Assembly: GCF_038396675.1 (NCBI RefSeq)
Contig: NC_088925.1
Location: forward strand, 58,708,501-58,772,500
Direction: 5' to 3'
DNA length: 64,000 bases
From: Hydra vulgaris
Taxonomy: Eukaryota > Cnidaria > Hydrozoa > Anthoathecata > Hydridae
Shown here piece after piece: positions 32,563-45,189 of this stretch (positions within the stretch are counted from its first letter, which is position 1; each line of letters begins with the position of its first letter). A program made the position numbers and the translations under genes. The notes under the pieces are model-generated. The model saw only the letters and a program-made list of their open reading frames with translations, made no database searches and was not told where the DNA came from.

Positions 32563-33394
32563 GCCGATTTCGCCTTGTTGATGACTAGCATATGCCCAAA
32601 CAGTAATGCTACACTGTTCTGTTCTGCAACTGATCCCAAGAAAATGTCTCCATAGCGATGACATTCTTTGTCATTCAGAACTTCAGCACCTTCTTTTGGT
32701 GATTTTGTGTTTGAGGGCTCATTTAGCCTTCTCCTTTTCTGAAGACTTGGGATAATTTGAGAAAAACTAACAGATTCAGAAACATCTGCAGGAAACTCAC
32801 TCACAGTGTTTTGAAAAATTGAGAGCAGGTCTTCAGATGTTGCTTCTGCTTTTTTCTTCATGGTACTTTTAGCAAGCAGCACTTCAAAGTCTGCTTCTCT
32901 TGAGCTGCAACTGTGACCAGTTGTAACTTGAAGTTTATCTTCATGAATAAAAGCTCTGCCTTTGCAGTTCATTGTTGTAAAAAAATGACACTTAAGATGC
33001 ATTTTGTCTTTATAAAGTTTATATTTAGTGTATCCAAAATCACCAGACCAAAAACCTTTTGAATTTTCCTTCTGTTTCATTATAATTTTTTGATAAGTTC
33101 TCTAATGACATTTTGGAATATTGAGTTTCTTAAAAGTCTCTTAAATTTCAAGTTTTAAATCGAATTGAATTTCATTGCACACGCAAATCAAACTATTTAT
33201 TGCGCGTGCAAATTAAACTATTCATTTAAACTGCTGTTCTCTATTGTAGATAATGCTAACTTTGTGTAAATTTGTTGTGATATTTAGGTGAAAAGTTAGG
33301 AAATATTCATCGAACTCTTAAATAAGTTTCTTGTCTTAAAAAAGTGACTTAGTATTAAAAGTTTCATAAGATTTTCTCCTAGTACTAGTTTTTT

Positions 33395-33725
33395 ATTTAA
33401 AAAAATGTGTGATTAGAAAATCATATGTTAATCATTAAAATAAGTTTTCGATCTTATTTCATTTTTATTGTTTTGGACTTTAATCAGAAAATTACATGAT
33501 GTTGATCATTAAAATAAGTTTTCGATCTTATTCCGTTTTTATTGTTTTCGACATTAATCAGAAAATCACATTTTTGATGTTAATCATTAAAATAAGTTTT
33601 CGATCTTATTCCATTTTTATTGTTTTTGATATTGTTTCACATTTGTGAATTTCAATATAAAAACTTTTCTATATTAATCTGAAAATCACATTTTCGATCA
33701 TAATCATTAAAATGAGTTTCGGTCA
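33395..33725. repeat. Tandem repeat, about 85-95 bp unit, three copies plus a partial
   Basis: The core ttaatcattaaaataagttt followed by tcgatcttattcc recurs at about 33432, 33510 and 33582, with a decayed fourth copy near 33700. Confidence 0.9.
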
Positions 33726-34104
33726 GTTATTTTTCGATATTAACAATTTTTGATCTATTAATTTTTGATACTATTCCGGTTTCCTGTAAAAAGTTTTTGC
33801 AAAGGATTTTAAAGTATGCTCTATCCTATGACAAAAAATTGGATTTTTTTGTTAGTCTTATTATAATAATCTATAATAAAATCTCTGAGAGTCATATGCT
33901 TTGTTTCCTTTTAGTTTAAGAAAGGAATTTTATTATCCCAGAAGCATCTATAATATTTTTTTCGATTTTTCTTCTCTCTGCTTCAGGGCTACCTTTAAAA
34001 TGTATGTAAATAATATTAAACTTTTAATTTGAATTTAAATAGTGCATATAAAATTATAATTTTTATTTTAATTTTTATAAATATTTTAAAATTTTTCTAT
34101 TTAT

Positions 34105-34330
34105 AGGATAGAAGTCAAAATCAATAACTGGTCTGTTGCAGTGAATATTCTGAAATCTGAAAATCTTTTGAGCGGAAGCCATTTTCTTTTTTCTTGCTTT
34201 TATAAAAAATATTTTCATAACATTGGTTTCTTGACAGCATTTAAAAGAAGTGTTTTCAAAACATTGGTATGAAATAAAGATAAAAGAAAAAAAATGGACT
34301 GTTGATGTTTTTTTTCATTCAGTATGGATG
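34105..34330 (+). other. Possible decayed exon copy (paired with 26650-26840)
   Basis: After an acceptor-like atttatag the plus strand reads IEVKINNWSVAVNILKSENL, continues open to FKTLV, then has two stops before tatggatg and a donor gtaag. I do not recognise the domain. See the copy at 26650. Confidence 0.3.
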
Positions 34331-34399
34331 GTAAGATTATATATTATTCAATACTATATGATAGTATAAATTAGTATAGATCTTTGTTTGTCTTTTTAA

Positions 34400-37300
34400 A
34401 TTTTAACCATCCATAGTATGTACAAATTAAAATTTATCAGCATATTTATAGGTCTTAGAATTAAGGTCAGCATTCAGGAATGCTGGACTATTTGTAGACA
34501 TTAAACATTTACATATCTAAGGTTATTATGTTTTGCCAAATTATTTTTATTTATCTGACAACTACTAGTTTTTTTGAAATAACTTTGTTTCTGTGATTTG
34601 AAATGTGAAGATGTGAATGAAATTAGTGTAATTAATGTTAAGTTCAAGGTTTTTGCTGTACAAAACTAAATTAATTCTTAAAAAAAAAAAAATCTGAAAT
34701 TGTTTCATTTTGTTGAAATTGTTTTGTGTTGGTAAAAACAAAAGTGTAATTAAATCTTCTATTAAAAACATTGCTCCCAATAAATGTCAATATTAATAAA
34801 AATGTCAATTGGTTAACATTTGTTAATTTAATTAGTCAGATGATTATGTTGTTATTTCTGTATTTTTTGCTTTATTAATAAAAATGATATTATTATTTAT
34901 TTTATTAATATTAGGTTTTTATTTTATATTAATATTATCATTATTATTGCTATCATTATTTTTATTATTATTATTACTGTCTAGTGTCATTTATTTGGTC
35001 AGTTTTCTGTGTGAGTGACCCATTCCTTCTAAATATACTATTTATATATTTATATTTATATATTTATTTACGTGAATAAAACTAGTGTGTTAAATAAAAA
35101 AATTAAAACTAAATTAACTAATTACTGCTTTTTAAAAAAATCTGAGGTTCCTTCATTTCAATTAGTCATTGTTTTGTATAGGCAAAAACAAAACTTTTAA
35201 TCAAATCCTTGCTTTAAAACATTGCTCCTAATACATGTCAACAATTGGTTAACATTTTTCTATTGAATTCGGCACATGTTCTGTTCTAGTGCTTTTAATT
35301 AGTTGCATAATCTTGAGAATAAATTTCATATAAATCCTAAAAGAATTTATATTAAGTTTGATATATTACAAAGTTGAAACTTGTTAAACTATAAATTAAA
35401 TATCACGCTGTTTTATTATAAATGTTTTTCTACTCTAATTCAAAATATGAAAAAACAGAAAAATAAAGAGAATAGTGAAATAAAAAGTGTTGCACCAATT
35501 GGGTTGTATATACAGCATTGTCTGGACCACTTAAGCACCAATTTTGTACAGGCATTTTGTTAATTTAAAAATAATGTAATGTGCAAGGCGATCACCAGCA
35601 GAATTTATGCTATTTCCAACTGTATAACTGTTTTTTTCATTGTTACCAACCAATTTCAATGGTTGTTAAGCACCATGTTTGCAAATATGCGTTTCTTTCC
35701 TTGATCACCAGAAATGTGTATGTTTTTTTTCTGTGTATTTTTCTTGCATGCTAGTTTTTTCGAGACATATTTTTATTAGAATAAATTTGATAATAATTGA
35801 TTTAAAAGAATTTATAAAGATTGCCAGCAAATTTCCCTTTTGAGAGTTTAATGCCCTTTTTTTAAAAAAAAAAAAAATTATTTTTAAAGTTAAAATTATT
35901 ACGCGACCAAAAGATTGACCATTCATAAAAAAAATTATTTATTTTGTATTAAAATTTTACATCATCTTATTCAGAAAAAGATTCTCCATAACATGATCAA
36001 AAAATATTTGCAAAATATTTATTTAATAAGTAGGAGCAAAAGGATAAACATTGTCATTTCATTCTATCCTCTATTTTAGTTTTGACACTTTCTTTGTATT
36101 ACCTGTTTTTACTCTATTATATATATAGTTTTTTAATTTTGTTTTTCAAAAGTAATTTTATTTTTAATCTAAAATTAAAAAAAGTAAAGTAAACAAGCTG
36201 GCAACACGTTAATGAAACTATTAATGATATTAATGAAATAATTACCTAAAACTTAAATACTTAAAAGTTATGGACATTCATTATCTGAATTTCGCTGAAT
36301 TAAAAAGTTCTTAAACTGTTAAATTTTATAGATTTTTTTATAGCTATAAAAAATATTATGCTATAAAATTATTTTTATAACATAATAATGCTATAAAAAA
36401 AAAGTTATAAAAGAAAAAGATCTTTATAAATATATATGGGGAATTTAGCGAAAAAGAGGAAATATAAAAAAAAGCGAAAAAGTTATGAAAGCATATTCTT
36501 AACTCCAAAACTCTTTTTTTTTAACTGTTTAAAAATACTTTTAAGCAAAAAAGTTATTTAAAAAAATTATTTTATTATACCATAGCATAGTTTTAATGTT
36601 CAGGGGCATGGTGGCCCCAAAAGCCATGCAGAATTCTTGCATGGGCTTTTCACTTTATTATTTAAATATAGGCTTTTTTGTACTTTTTAATCCAAGTATG
36701 GGTATTTTAATTTTTACTTTTTTTGACATTCTGAAAAGAATCTATTTGTTTTTAAAATAAAAAACAACTGAATAGCATTTTTAGAAAAATATGAAATACT
36801 TTTCAATTAAGTAACTGCTAAGTAAATATTGGTGATACACACTAATATATTATATATTGGTGGTTGTAAGTCACAAGAAACATTTATTGTTATGACTATA
36901 ATCAAACCCCATTCCTGACCACGCTTAAAATACTTACTTTTATTGTTTTTTTAACTTGACCATGGCAGTTTATTTTGACAACTCAAGGCGTTTCAAAAAT
37001 GCGCTGAAAATATATAGGAAATTTAAAAAATAATTTACATAAGGAAAGAAAACCTTAAAGAAAAAGAAAAAATTTAAGCTCAAAAAACTAAAATTGTTAA
37101 TGTTGTAAGAGTTGTATAAACATGTTTTGATGCTTATTTACAGTCCTGTTGTGTAGTGTTAAAAATTGTATATCCATAATTGAAAACTTTTATAATGTTA
37201 TATTGCATTGTTTTAACATAATATACATGGTTGTTAATAATTATTTATAGTTATTTTTTTTATATCATTGATTGCCTCGTTTTGTTGTTTTTAAGCATTG

Positions 37301-38670
37301 GAATTTGCATTACGATCATCACCATTACGACTGTCACAACAACAAAAAAACATAAAAATGCTTAAAAAACATCAAGTAAAAACTATGAAACTCAGCATAT
37401 AATAACTTCAATAAGTACTAAATTTACAAACCAAGAGATTTTTTTTTTACCATGCCATTCACTGCATTAAATTTGACAAAGTTGTTTTGTTCAGAAGTGG
37501 TAAAAAGTAAGCATTATGATGGTCAGGTTGGGTTGAGTTAATTTTTGAAAAAAGCTGAAGACTTGAATGCTGTAGCTTTTACATACTAAATTATATGATA
37601 GTATTTCAGATTTCTGGAAAGTTTCAAGTCATTTCCATTTTCGGTTCATTTTTAATAGCTTAAAGAGTGTCAAATGTTACAACTGCTACTCTTGCAAAGT
37701 TGCTTGTAGTAGAAAATTTTTTATTTTTAGCCTGTGATCTTTTAAAGCAGAATCAGAAAATAAAAATTGTTTTGTTTAATTCATAAAAAATGTTTCGCAC
37801 CTCTGGAAATGAAAATTCTCAAACCTAACTAGATACAGCCAGTCAAATGATATTAGTTGAAATACAAAATAAGAGCATATATAGCACATGAATTTCATCT
37901 GTCATTGTTAAGAGACTGTATTTTTTCTCAATTTACTTACAGAGTACTTGCCTGTCTCTTTTAGATAATGGAATGCTCTACTTAATTTGTATAGAAATCA
38001 TAAATCATCTTTTATCAATTCACTTTTGTTGCAAGAAATCATATTGTTTTATCAATTTATCCTTGAATTCATTATTTAGAGTTGGTTTATATAAGAAACT
38101 AGACAAAAGTAGTCTAACACATGCTTTACGATTTTATCAAGAATACAATGCTTGAAGCCAATGTACTGTGATTGATCAAATTCTCTTGTGACCAAATTTT
38201 AATTTTTTTTTGCTTTTCCAGTATTTATTGCTATTGTTTTGCCTATGATCATTTTGAAGTTCTTGCATGCATCAAATTAATTCAGCAAACTTTGCAATGC
38301 ATTAAAAATATCATATGCTGATCTGCTTTCACTATATATAATTTAATTTTTCTTAGTGAACTCTTTAATATAACCTTTTTATATCCTGGTTTGCAATTTG
38401 TTTACCATCAGAATAAAGGCAATGTTTCTCATGATGCAAAAAAGATTTTATTTTAAGATTTGGATCTTTGCCACTTCTTATAACAGCTCATTAAACACAT
38501 GACTGTGATGGTGATGGAACACTGATTCCATCTTTGGCTAGGCTGGAGCACACTAAAGCAGCTTTATAACAAAAAAGAGAATTTTTTGTCACCAATAAAG
38601 GTGCATAATATGTTAAAAAACGCACAGCTTGTTTTTTTAATTTTCACTTTCTTTTATACAGATACTGTGT
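34400..38670. other. Long AT-rich stretch without recognisable genes
   Basis: There are many stops on all frames. A GC-richer spot at 36601 (caggggcatggtggcccc) with a nearby hairpin (aaaagccatgca...tgcatgggctttt) looks like a hAT-style terminus. A dispersed repeat shared with 30060 lies at 36950-37010. Nothing else could be supported. Confidence 0.45.
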
Positions 38671-38679
38671 CACACTTTT

Positions 38680-38971
38680 TTAATGTTTGTTTTAAATGTT
38701 GTAACTTTTTATATACTTTAAATAATATAAAATCCTTCGCTTGTCCAGATTAATATAATACATCCAGATTAAGTATATACATCAATTTTCAGCTTGGTAT
38801 GATTGTTGATTGCTAGCTTGTCACAAAAATTGCAAGTTTTTTCATTCATTTTTTAAATAATTGGGTAATTGAGACATTTTTTTTTTAAGTTGATTTTTGT
38901 AAATAGTTTATAAAAAATTAAATCAAAAACTGTTTGCTATCCAAAGTTAGCCTTTTCTGTGGAGGACCACC
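38680..38971. mobile_element. Solo end of the copy-2 Kolobok-like family
   Basis: The sequence ending ggaggaccacc at 38971, followed by TTAA, is the inverted equivalent of 11266 onward. Homology runs for about 290 bp (for example ccaaagttagccttttctgtgg, and attgctagcttgtcacaaa further in). The other end of the element is absent, so it is a truncated copy or an end-only derivative. Confidence 0.85.
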
Positions 38972-38979
38972 TTAAGCTA

Positions 38980-40200
38980 AAGAAAAAATGCAAAACTTAT
39001 TTGAAATCCATACTTTAAAACAACCATTTTTACTATGTAAAATAATAGTTGTTTATTTGCAGTTTTTACAATTGAATAATGTTATTTGGAATTGAATAGT
39101 GTTATTTGGAAAAAGTGCCTTAAAAGATTATTTGTGTCAAAGAAAGTATTAGAATTAACTTTATTTTTATCAATTATTAAATTTAATAATGGATTTATTG
39201 GAATGGAATCTATTTTTGGATACTCCAGTATAATCTTGACATCCATGATCCGGTATAAATAGAATTAAGTTGTATACTAGAGAAAAGATAATTTAATACT
39301 ATCCATTTCATCCCTATATTATTCTATGCTATCCATTCCATGCTATCCATTATTATCCATATTATTCATATTTAATGCTATCCCTTCAATTATATATTTG
39401 ATGCTTCATCCTTTGATCTTGAGACAAAAGTTTTATGCTTATATAAAAGACGTAAAATATTAAAACACCGCTTTTCTTAAAATGCCGCGCTATCTGAAAA
39501 TTTGAATAGATTACAAAATATTTATTCACCTTCAAGGATAGGGGAAGACAAAGCAAGATATCGAACATTTTGAAAATCTTGGGTTTTTGCAAATCTTAGG
39601 CTAACGAAGCAGTAATATTTTGTTAGTATGTTTGTTTTATCATAATTTCCACATCTAAACTTTGTTGATAGAGTACTTTAACACAACCATCTCTATATTT
39701 TTTTCCTGAGTAAAACAAGGAATTTTAGGAGTGAGTTATAATCTAAAATTTACAAGTGAGATCTTTTAATATTGTTAAACAAAAAGAATAAATTAAATAG
39801 TCATATACTTAAGAAATAAAAATTATAACTTTTATGTTAACTTAAAAGTGACTTAAACCACTCTGATTCTAACCAGTATATTAATGATAATATTATTATA
39901 AGCTGGTTAAAATCTTAATGCTTTAGGTCAAATTTTCAGTAGAAGTTGACTTACATCACTTAGATTCTAGCCAACTAGAAATCAATATACACCACTTTGA
40001 TTCTGGCCAGCTCATACTCTTTAGGTCACAAATTGGTTTATAAAGTTGGATAAACTTTGAAATTGAATGTACTCAAAAGAATATTTACATTTCAACCCCA
40101 AAAAATGCACATTTAAGTTAAATGCTTTTTTTGTATTGATTTTGTAAGTAAAAGTTCAGTAAAAGAATTTTACAACTTTAAACACATGTGTAATTGTATT
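38980..40200. other. AT-rich spacer with atccat-type simple repeats
   Basis: Short repeats of (c)tatccat at 39300-39400 and a repeated cttagattctagccaact-like phrase at 39950-40010. No genes seen. Confidence 0.5.
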
Positions 40201-43200
40201 GAACCACCCATCTGACATCACCGACTCGGATTTTGATGAAAGTTGGCTCACATGTTGGGCATATGGACAGAAGAAAAACATGTAAATTTTTTTGACTTAG
40301 GTCAATTATTTTCTGAGATATGACCTTTCAAAGTTTTGACCTTTTCACTTGACCTTGGTTATTTAAAACGTCATAACTTTTTTGCTATTATACTTAGGAA
40401 GTTGATTTTGGTGGCAAACAGAAGCTCTTGCATAGACGAACAACTTTGTGTCTATACAAAAAAGTGATAAGTTCATTAAAAAAAAAGTTGATGGTCATTT
40501 GGTCAATTGACCTTTGATCCTGTTCGATGGCAAAGGTCAAAAGTCATAATTTTTTTTTTTACAGATTGCTTTTTTTATTGTGGATGTCACATAAAAAAAT
40601 CATTTTGGGATTCCCATAAACAGCTTTGGAAATAATATTAAAGTATAAGTAGGTTCTAAAAATTTAATATTTAAATACCTTAAAATTACACAGTATTTTA
40701 AGGTAATTTATTGAATGTAGGCCCTAGGTTATATAATAGCTACCATATACCAATATACTATGATTTGGTTATACTTGGCCCATGCTAGCAAAAGATCATT
40801 CAAATCAATTGTAAAAATATCTGGAGGATCTCTGAAGGAGAAAAGTTGACTTGGACCATGAGGTAAAGAAAGTTCATGGTTACTTCTCTTTTTTCTGGAT
40901 TGCTTTCCAACACACAACCTATCCACCAATGTTCATCATACTCTACAACCATGTAACCAGTAATTGAACTGAAGTTGAGCTGGCAAACATTCTGTGATGT
41001 AATTTTTTCAATTCTAGACACAGAACTGGAACTATAATCTTGTACTTGAAGTTCATTCGTGGATAATTGTTTAAAGCAATGAAGTTTTTGGGTACCAGGA
41101 ATCGTTTTAGCATTCAATAATTTTTCCTTTAATATTGTGGATTCGATTTGCCAATCATTTGCAGTGAGGTATTCAAAGGAAATTCCATGGATATTTTCTT
41201 TAGCAAAAGTGTATAATTGATAAGTGGTCATTATTTGGTCATGGTATGGACGTTGTAAGCTTGCTTTTGCTGCTTCACGTTTAACAGTTCCTCCAACTCC
41301 ATCACAAGGGCCCTTACCATGACTTGTTGCAAAGAAATGCCATTCGGCTGGAATACCAAAATCCTCTTTGTGATAGCACAGATTTATGAAATTCTTGCAG
41401 TTTTTGTATTGTGCTGCACAGCCATCACTAAAATATGTTATTTTTAATACCTCAAATTTCACTTTTAAAAAATAAATTAGTTTACGCTGAAAAAGATGAA
41501 CTGCAATTGTGTCATGAGTATTACATTCCAAAAGCAGCACATAACTTCCATGACATAAATTTCCTTCATATTTATAATAAAAAACAAAAGGATGTAAAGT
41601 TGCTTGATTATTTGTCCAATGATATCCCTATGCTGCATCTTGTATAATAAATGCATAATTTTCTGAAAAATCACCGATAACCAGAAATTCTCCATCTGAT
41701 AAATTGTTTTTCTTCCAGTCTAAATATTTTGCCTGCTCTTGAGCAATAAAATCATGCCTAGTAAGTGTTTTCAAACTCCCTAAAAATCTTTCAATAAGTT
41801 CATCAGTGGACTGTATAAAGGTTTGAAGCTGGGACCTATTTGTTGTAGTCCACTGTTTATACTCAATTTCTTCAACTCCTTTAATTTTAAAGCTTTGCAA
41901 CAGCTGTTCCTTTAGCATAGCAACTCCAGGGCAATTTTTACACTCGCCTAGAGGACATGCTGGCAAGGAAGGATTGCATCGGATTTTTGCCAAAGCATGT
42001 TTGTAGTTCTTAATAGGGGTTTCTAGTTCATCTTCTAGTTGTAAATCATCCATATGTGATCCGACTATCATGAGTTTAACATTTTGATGAATGGTACATA
42101 CACACACACAGTGAGTACCACTTGCTCCTGCGAAGACACATTCTTTTGGACGTAGCTCTGCAAACTTCGAAAACACAATTCTGATATTTGGATACTTTTC
42201 TGAAAATAATTGATAAATTTCCTTCAAATTATTTAAAACTAATCTTTTCTGAATATGTTTTCTTTCCCCATTTTCCACAACAGATAGAAAATCTTTTATT
42301 CCAGGCATTACACGGCTAACAGTGTCAGAGTAATAAAACTCTTTTACCATATCTTTCACATGTACAGGTAGTGATTTTCCTTTTTTTGGGTTAGGGGTTG
42401 ATAAAACAACTTTGGTTATTAAAACTTCTTTTGCTTGAGATACAAGTCGATGCGAACAATTAAATTCTCTCATCACTTTTCGATTACTCCATTGAGCAAC
42501 AAATATTGTCAAAATCATGATCTTTTCACTCTTACCTTGTGTTGATTTATACTTATCCTGAAGCACTTTAACAATGTCATCAGCACATGTGTTGGAAACT
42601 TTTTTTTTTAGTTGCTTCGTATTCATCATCCTCTAAAGTATCAATAGCATCTGAATTAGTAGATAAAAGGTCTAACTTCCTTTTTACAAGTTTTTTAAGG
42701 TTTTTCTTTTTCTCCGGAATATAACTTTTGACAGTTTGTAACTTGCATTTATCCAAGGGTGGCTCACCCAATAACAACAAGGATTTATTAAAAATAGAAA
42801 TTTCTACTTCCTGGCACTGATAATTTTCATCTCCCTTGTCACTACAAATATCTTGAGATCTGGAACTGCTTTGAGAATCTGACTCTGTTTTACAATTTGC
42901 AGAATTTTTATCATTACATAATCCTATTTTGGAAGGTAAGCCAGTGATCCTCTTTCGGCAAGTATCACATAATTTTGCTCCAGCCATAAGTTTTGAGGGA
43001 TACATAGCTACTTGCCGACTAGTAGCTACCCTCAAGGTTTTATATTGTTTTTTCTTATGGTTTTGGAAAGGATCATAACAATAGTGTTGTCTCTTCTTTA
43101 ACTCTTTTACTTGTGCTTGAAATGCCATTTTTATTCTAAATTTAATTTGAAAGTTGCTAAAAACTAATTCTTAAGTTGTCTTTTGATGACTAATTCAATG

Positions 43201-43903
43201 GAAATGAATTGATTATTTTAATATAAATATATATAGCCTTAAGCCTCATATAATTTAATACTGACTTAGTATGTATTTATAGTACTAGTAATTAAATTAC
43301 AACCTAGAAAATAAAAGAAAAAAAAGGAAATAGTTAATAATATATATTTCCAATAGGCTATTTACAGAAAATGACCTCAAAATATCGCATTTGTAAGGCC
43401 GATAAATATTAAATTTTTAGAACCTACTTATACTTTAATATTATTTCCAAAGCTGTTTATGGGAATCCCAAAAAGATTTTTTCATGGGACATCCACAATA
43501 AAAAAAGCAATCTGTAAAAAAAAAATTATGACTTTTGACCTTTGCCATCGACCAAGGTCAAAGGTCAAATGACCAAATGACCAATAACTTTTTTTTTATT
43601 GAACTTATCACTTTTTTGTATAGACACAAAGTTGTTCATCTATGCAAGAGCTTCTGTTTGCCACCAAAATCAACTTCCTAAGTATAATAGCAAAAAAGTT
43701 ATGACGTTTTAAATAACCAAGATCAAGTTAAAAGGTCAAAACTTTGAAATGTCATATCTCAGAAAATAATTGACATAAGTCAAAAAAATTTACATGTTTT
43801 TCTTCTGTCCATATGCCCAACATGTGAGCCAATTTTCATCAAAATTCGAGTCGGTGATGTTGAATTTGACCAAAAAGTGGTTCCACTTGACATGGAATGC
43901 CCC
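40201..43903 (-). mobile_element. DNA transposon of unassigned superfamily with about 0.47-kb inverted ends
   Basis: 40201-40670 and 43405-43884 are long inverted repeats with a few mismatches (for example gacatcaccgactcgg on the left against its mirror at 43845). The right end reaches 43903, where the outermost sequence, read inward, is ggggcattccatgtcaagtg. The left end lacks that outer 20-25 bp and starts at gaaccac, so it is clipped. The single gene inside is on the minus strand. Without the left tip I cannot define a target duplication. Confidence 0.85.
40800..43128 (-). pseudogene. DDE-like transposase of unassigned family, one frameshift and one stop from intact
   Basis: The start at 43128 (MAFQAQVKELKKRQHYCYDP) leads into an N-terminal domain with CDTCRKRITGLPSK. 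A shift at a T9 run (42601-42609) moves the frame at EATKKK/VSNTCADDIV. The middle part has FSKFAELRPKECVFAGASGT, a possible zinc cluster (CPLGECKNCPG) and FLVIGDFSENYAF (first acid candidate). A single TAG at 41628, in place of a Gln codon after QDAA, separates this from GYHWTNNQATLHPF on the same frame. YFSDGCAAQYKN and FFATSHGKGPCDGVGGTVKR follow, carrying further acid candidates, and the protein ends at 40800. The sequence is otherwise open over about 775 codons. I recall similar proteins in cnidarians and arthropods, but cannot name the superfamily. Confidence 0.75.
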
Positions 43904-44077
43904 ATAGGCTGCTGATATATATATTAGATTTCCTTAAATTTACTTAAAATACAATTTTGTTTTAATACCAATATATTTTACTTCACTCACAAAACAAATT
44001 TTTCTCTGCCTAACTAACTTCGAACAAAAATTTTTTGTGCTGGCTAACAACGTAACCACTTAATAAAAAAAAAAAAT

Positions 44078-44183
44078 CATTCAAGTTGCAAAACCGAACA
44101 TGGAGTTGCAATAGCGAACAAAAAAGTTGCAATAACGAACAAGGGGTGCTTTACTGAACAAACGCACTACAATACAGAACATT
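44078..44183. repeat. Degenerate tandem repeat, about 20-bp unit, five copies
   Basis: Variants of agttgcaataccgaacaaa recur back to back (ending ccgaac, gcgaac, acgaac, ctgaac, cagaac). It is non-coding and lies 0.4 kb upstream of the first death-fold exon. Confidence 0.8.
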
Positions 44184-44214
44184 TTAGTTGTGTTACTGCA
44201 TATCCATATGATTA

Positions 44215-44380
44215 TCATCATCATCCTAATCATCCTCCTCCTCCTTTTATCCATATGATTATCATCCTCATCATCTTCATCCTCATCATCCTCATCATAA
44301 TCGTTATCATCATCATCATCATCATCATCATCATTATCATCATCATCATCATTATCATCATCATTATCATTATCATTGTC
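44215..44380. repeat. (CAT)n/(TCA)n-type microsatellite
   Basis: A nearly pure run of atcatcatc with cct and att interruptions. Confidence 0.95.
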
Positions 44381-44600
44381 AACATAATTTTAAGATTTCA
44401 AGTTGTTTTGAGAACAAGAAGAAGAATTTTTTAGTTAATTTGTTAAATGTGTTTCATTAATAGAGTAAATTTTATTTATCAAAATTTGAATTATCAAATA
44501 AATTTTATTGTTAGGAATAAAATAAATTTTTATTTATAAAAACATAATTTTTATAGTAGTATTTTTATAGTAGTATTTTTATTGAAATATTTCTTTATAG

Positions 44601-44858
44601 AAAGTATTGAAGAGTTCAACAAAAAATTAATTGAAAAAGTATCTTCTGACTGGAAAAGGTTTGCTTACAATGCATGTCTAACAGATATATATAGAATAAT
44701 AGATCAGATTGATCTAGGTAATGAGAGTGACAAATCAAAAATGGCAGCTTTTCTTCAAAAGCTGTATGAAATTAATCCAGCTTGTTACAAAGAAGTGATT
44801 GTTAATTCTCTTTATGCTTTAAATAGAAATGATGTGGTTTTGGGTGTAGCAATGGATA
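44601..44858 (+). CDS. Death-fold domain exon A (host gene)
   Basis: The exon lies between acceptor ttctttatag (ending 44600) and donor gtaagt (44859), 258 bp. It starts with two bases that finish a codon and ends with one base of the next, so both junctions are phase 1. It encodes about 86 residues: IEEFNKKLIEKVSSDWKRFA, then IYRIIDQIDLGNESDKSKMA, FLQKLYEINPACYKEVIVNS and LNRNDVVLGVAMD. SDWKrfA, the central KMaaFLqkLY and the terminal R-x-DV match the helix pattern of death domains (LA..LG.DWK.LAR ... ML..W ... L..AL). Such domains mediate homotypic contacts in apoptosis and immune signalling; function here is unknown. Exons B and C are clear paralogs. No start or end exon was identified. 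Confidence 0.75.
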
Positions 44859-44859
44859 G

Positions 44860-45185
44860 TAAGTTATTACCATTTGTGTAGACAATGTTTTTATTTAACA
44901 ACTATTTTTTTTAAATTTATTTTTTATGGATTATTATTGTTATGGATTATTATTATTATTTTTTTGTTATTTATTTTTATTAATTATATTGATGTTTTGA
45001 AGTTAATAGAAGCAATTCTACAATTTAAAAAATTATTACATTGCAAAGTTAAAAAGCCCTTTCCATATAGCCTCTGGGGTCAGCACGACCTGAGACTATT
45101 TTAAGTTTTGTTTACTGTTATTATTGTTATTATTTTTAAATTTAATTTTTAAATTTTTAAACTCCCAACAAGTCAAATCCAACTA
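44860..45185. other. Intron sequence after exon A
   Basis: T-rich, no features. The reading frame that runs on past the donor has no motif support. Confidence 0.6.
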
Positions 45186-45189
45186 AATT

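Larger units (their letters stand above)
31306..33080 (-). pseudogene. FLYWCH-MULE-RING gene or transposon, interrupted by a MITE
   Basis: On the minus strand the first block (33080-32457) starts MKQKENSKGFWSGDFGYTKY and has a FLYWCH-like finger (LKCHFFTTMNCKGRAF, ending TTGHSC). A Ser-rich linker and the MULE-core start AKVCFVDGTKHT (first catalytic Asp) follow. It is cut off by the MITE at 32460. A second block (31900-31700) reads PTVCALMTSKSEALYKLIF and SPVTIMSDFKRGLQNALR, with the MSDFxRxxxNA box carrying the second Asp, and ends at a good splice donor (caggtataagt, about 31705). After an intron ending tttttag near 31535, the last block encodes a C3HC4-like RING finger: CNVCTVNEPNALVMPCKHFL then CQPCI and CTTCRGPILSIIEPF. 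A RING domain on a MULE is unusual. Frame decay between blocks makes this a probable pseudogene, though alternative splicing is possible. Confidence 0.6.

Noticed and set aside
37973..38155. 60-codon frame in the long AT-rich stretch
   Set aside because: No domain, no splice support, composition as in the surrounding spacer.
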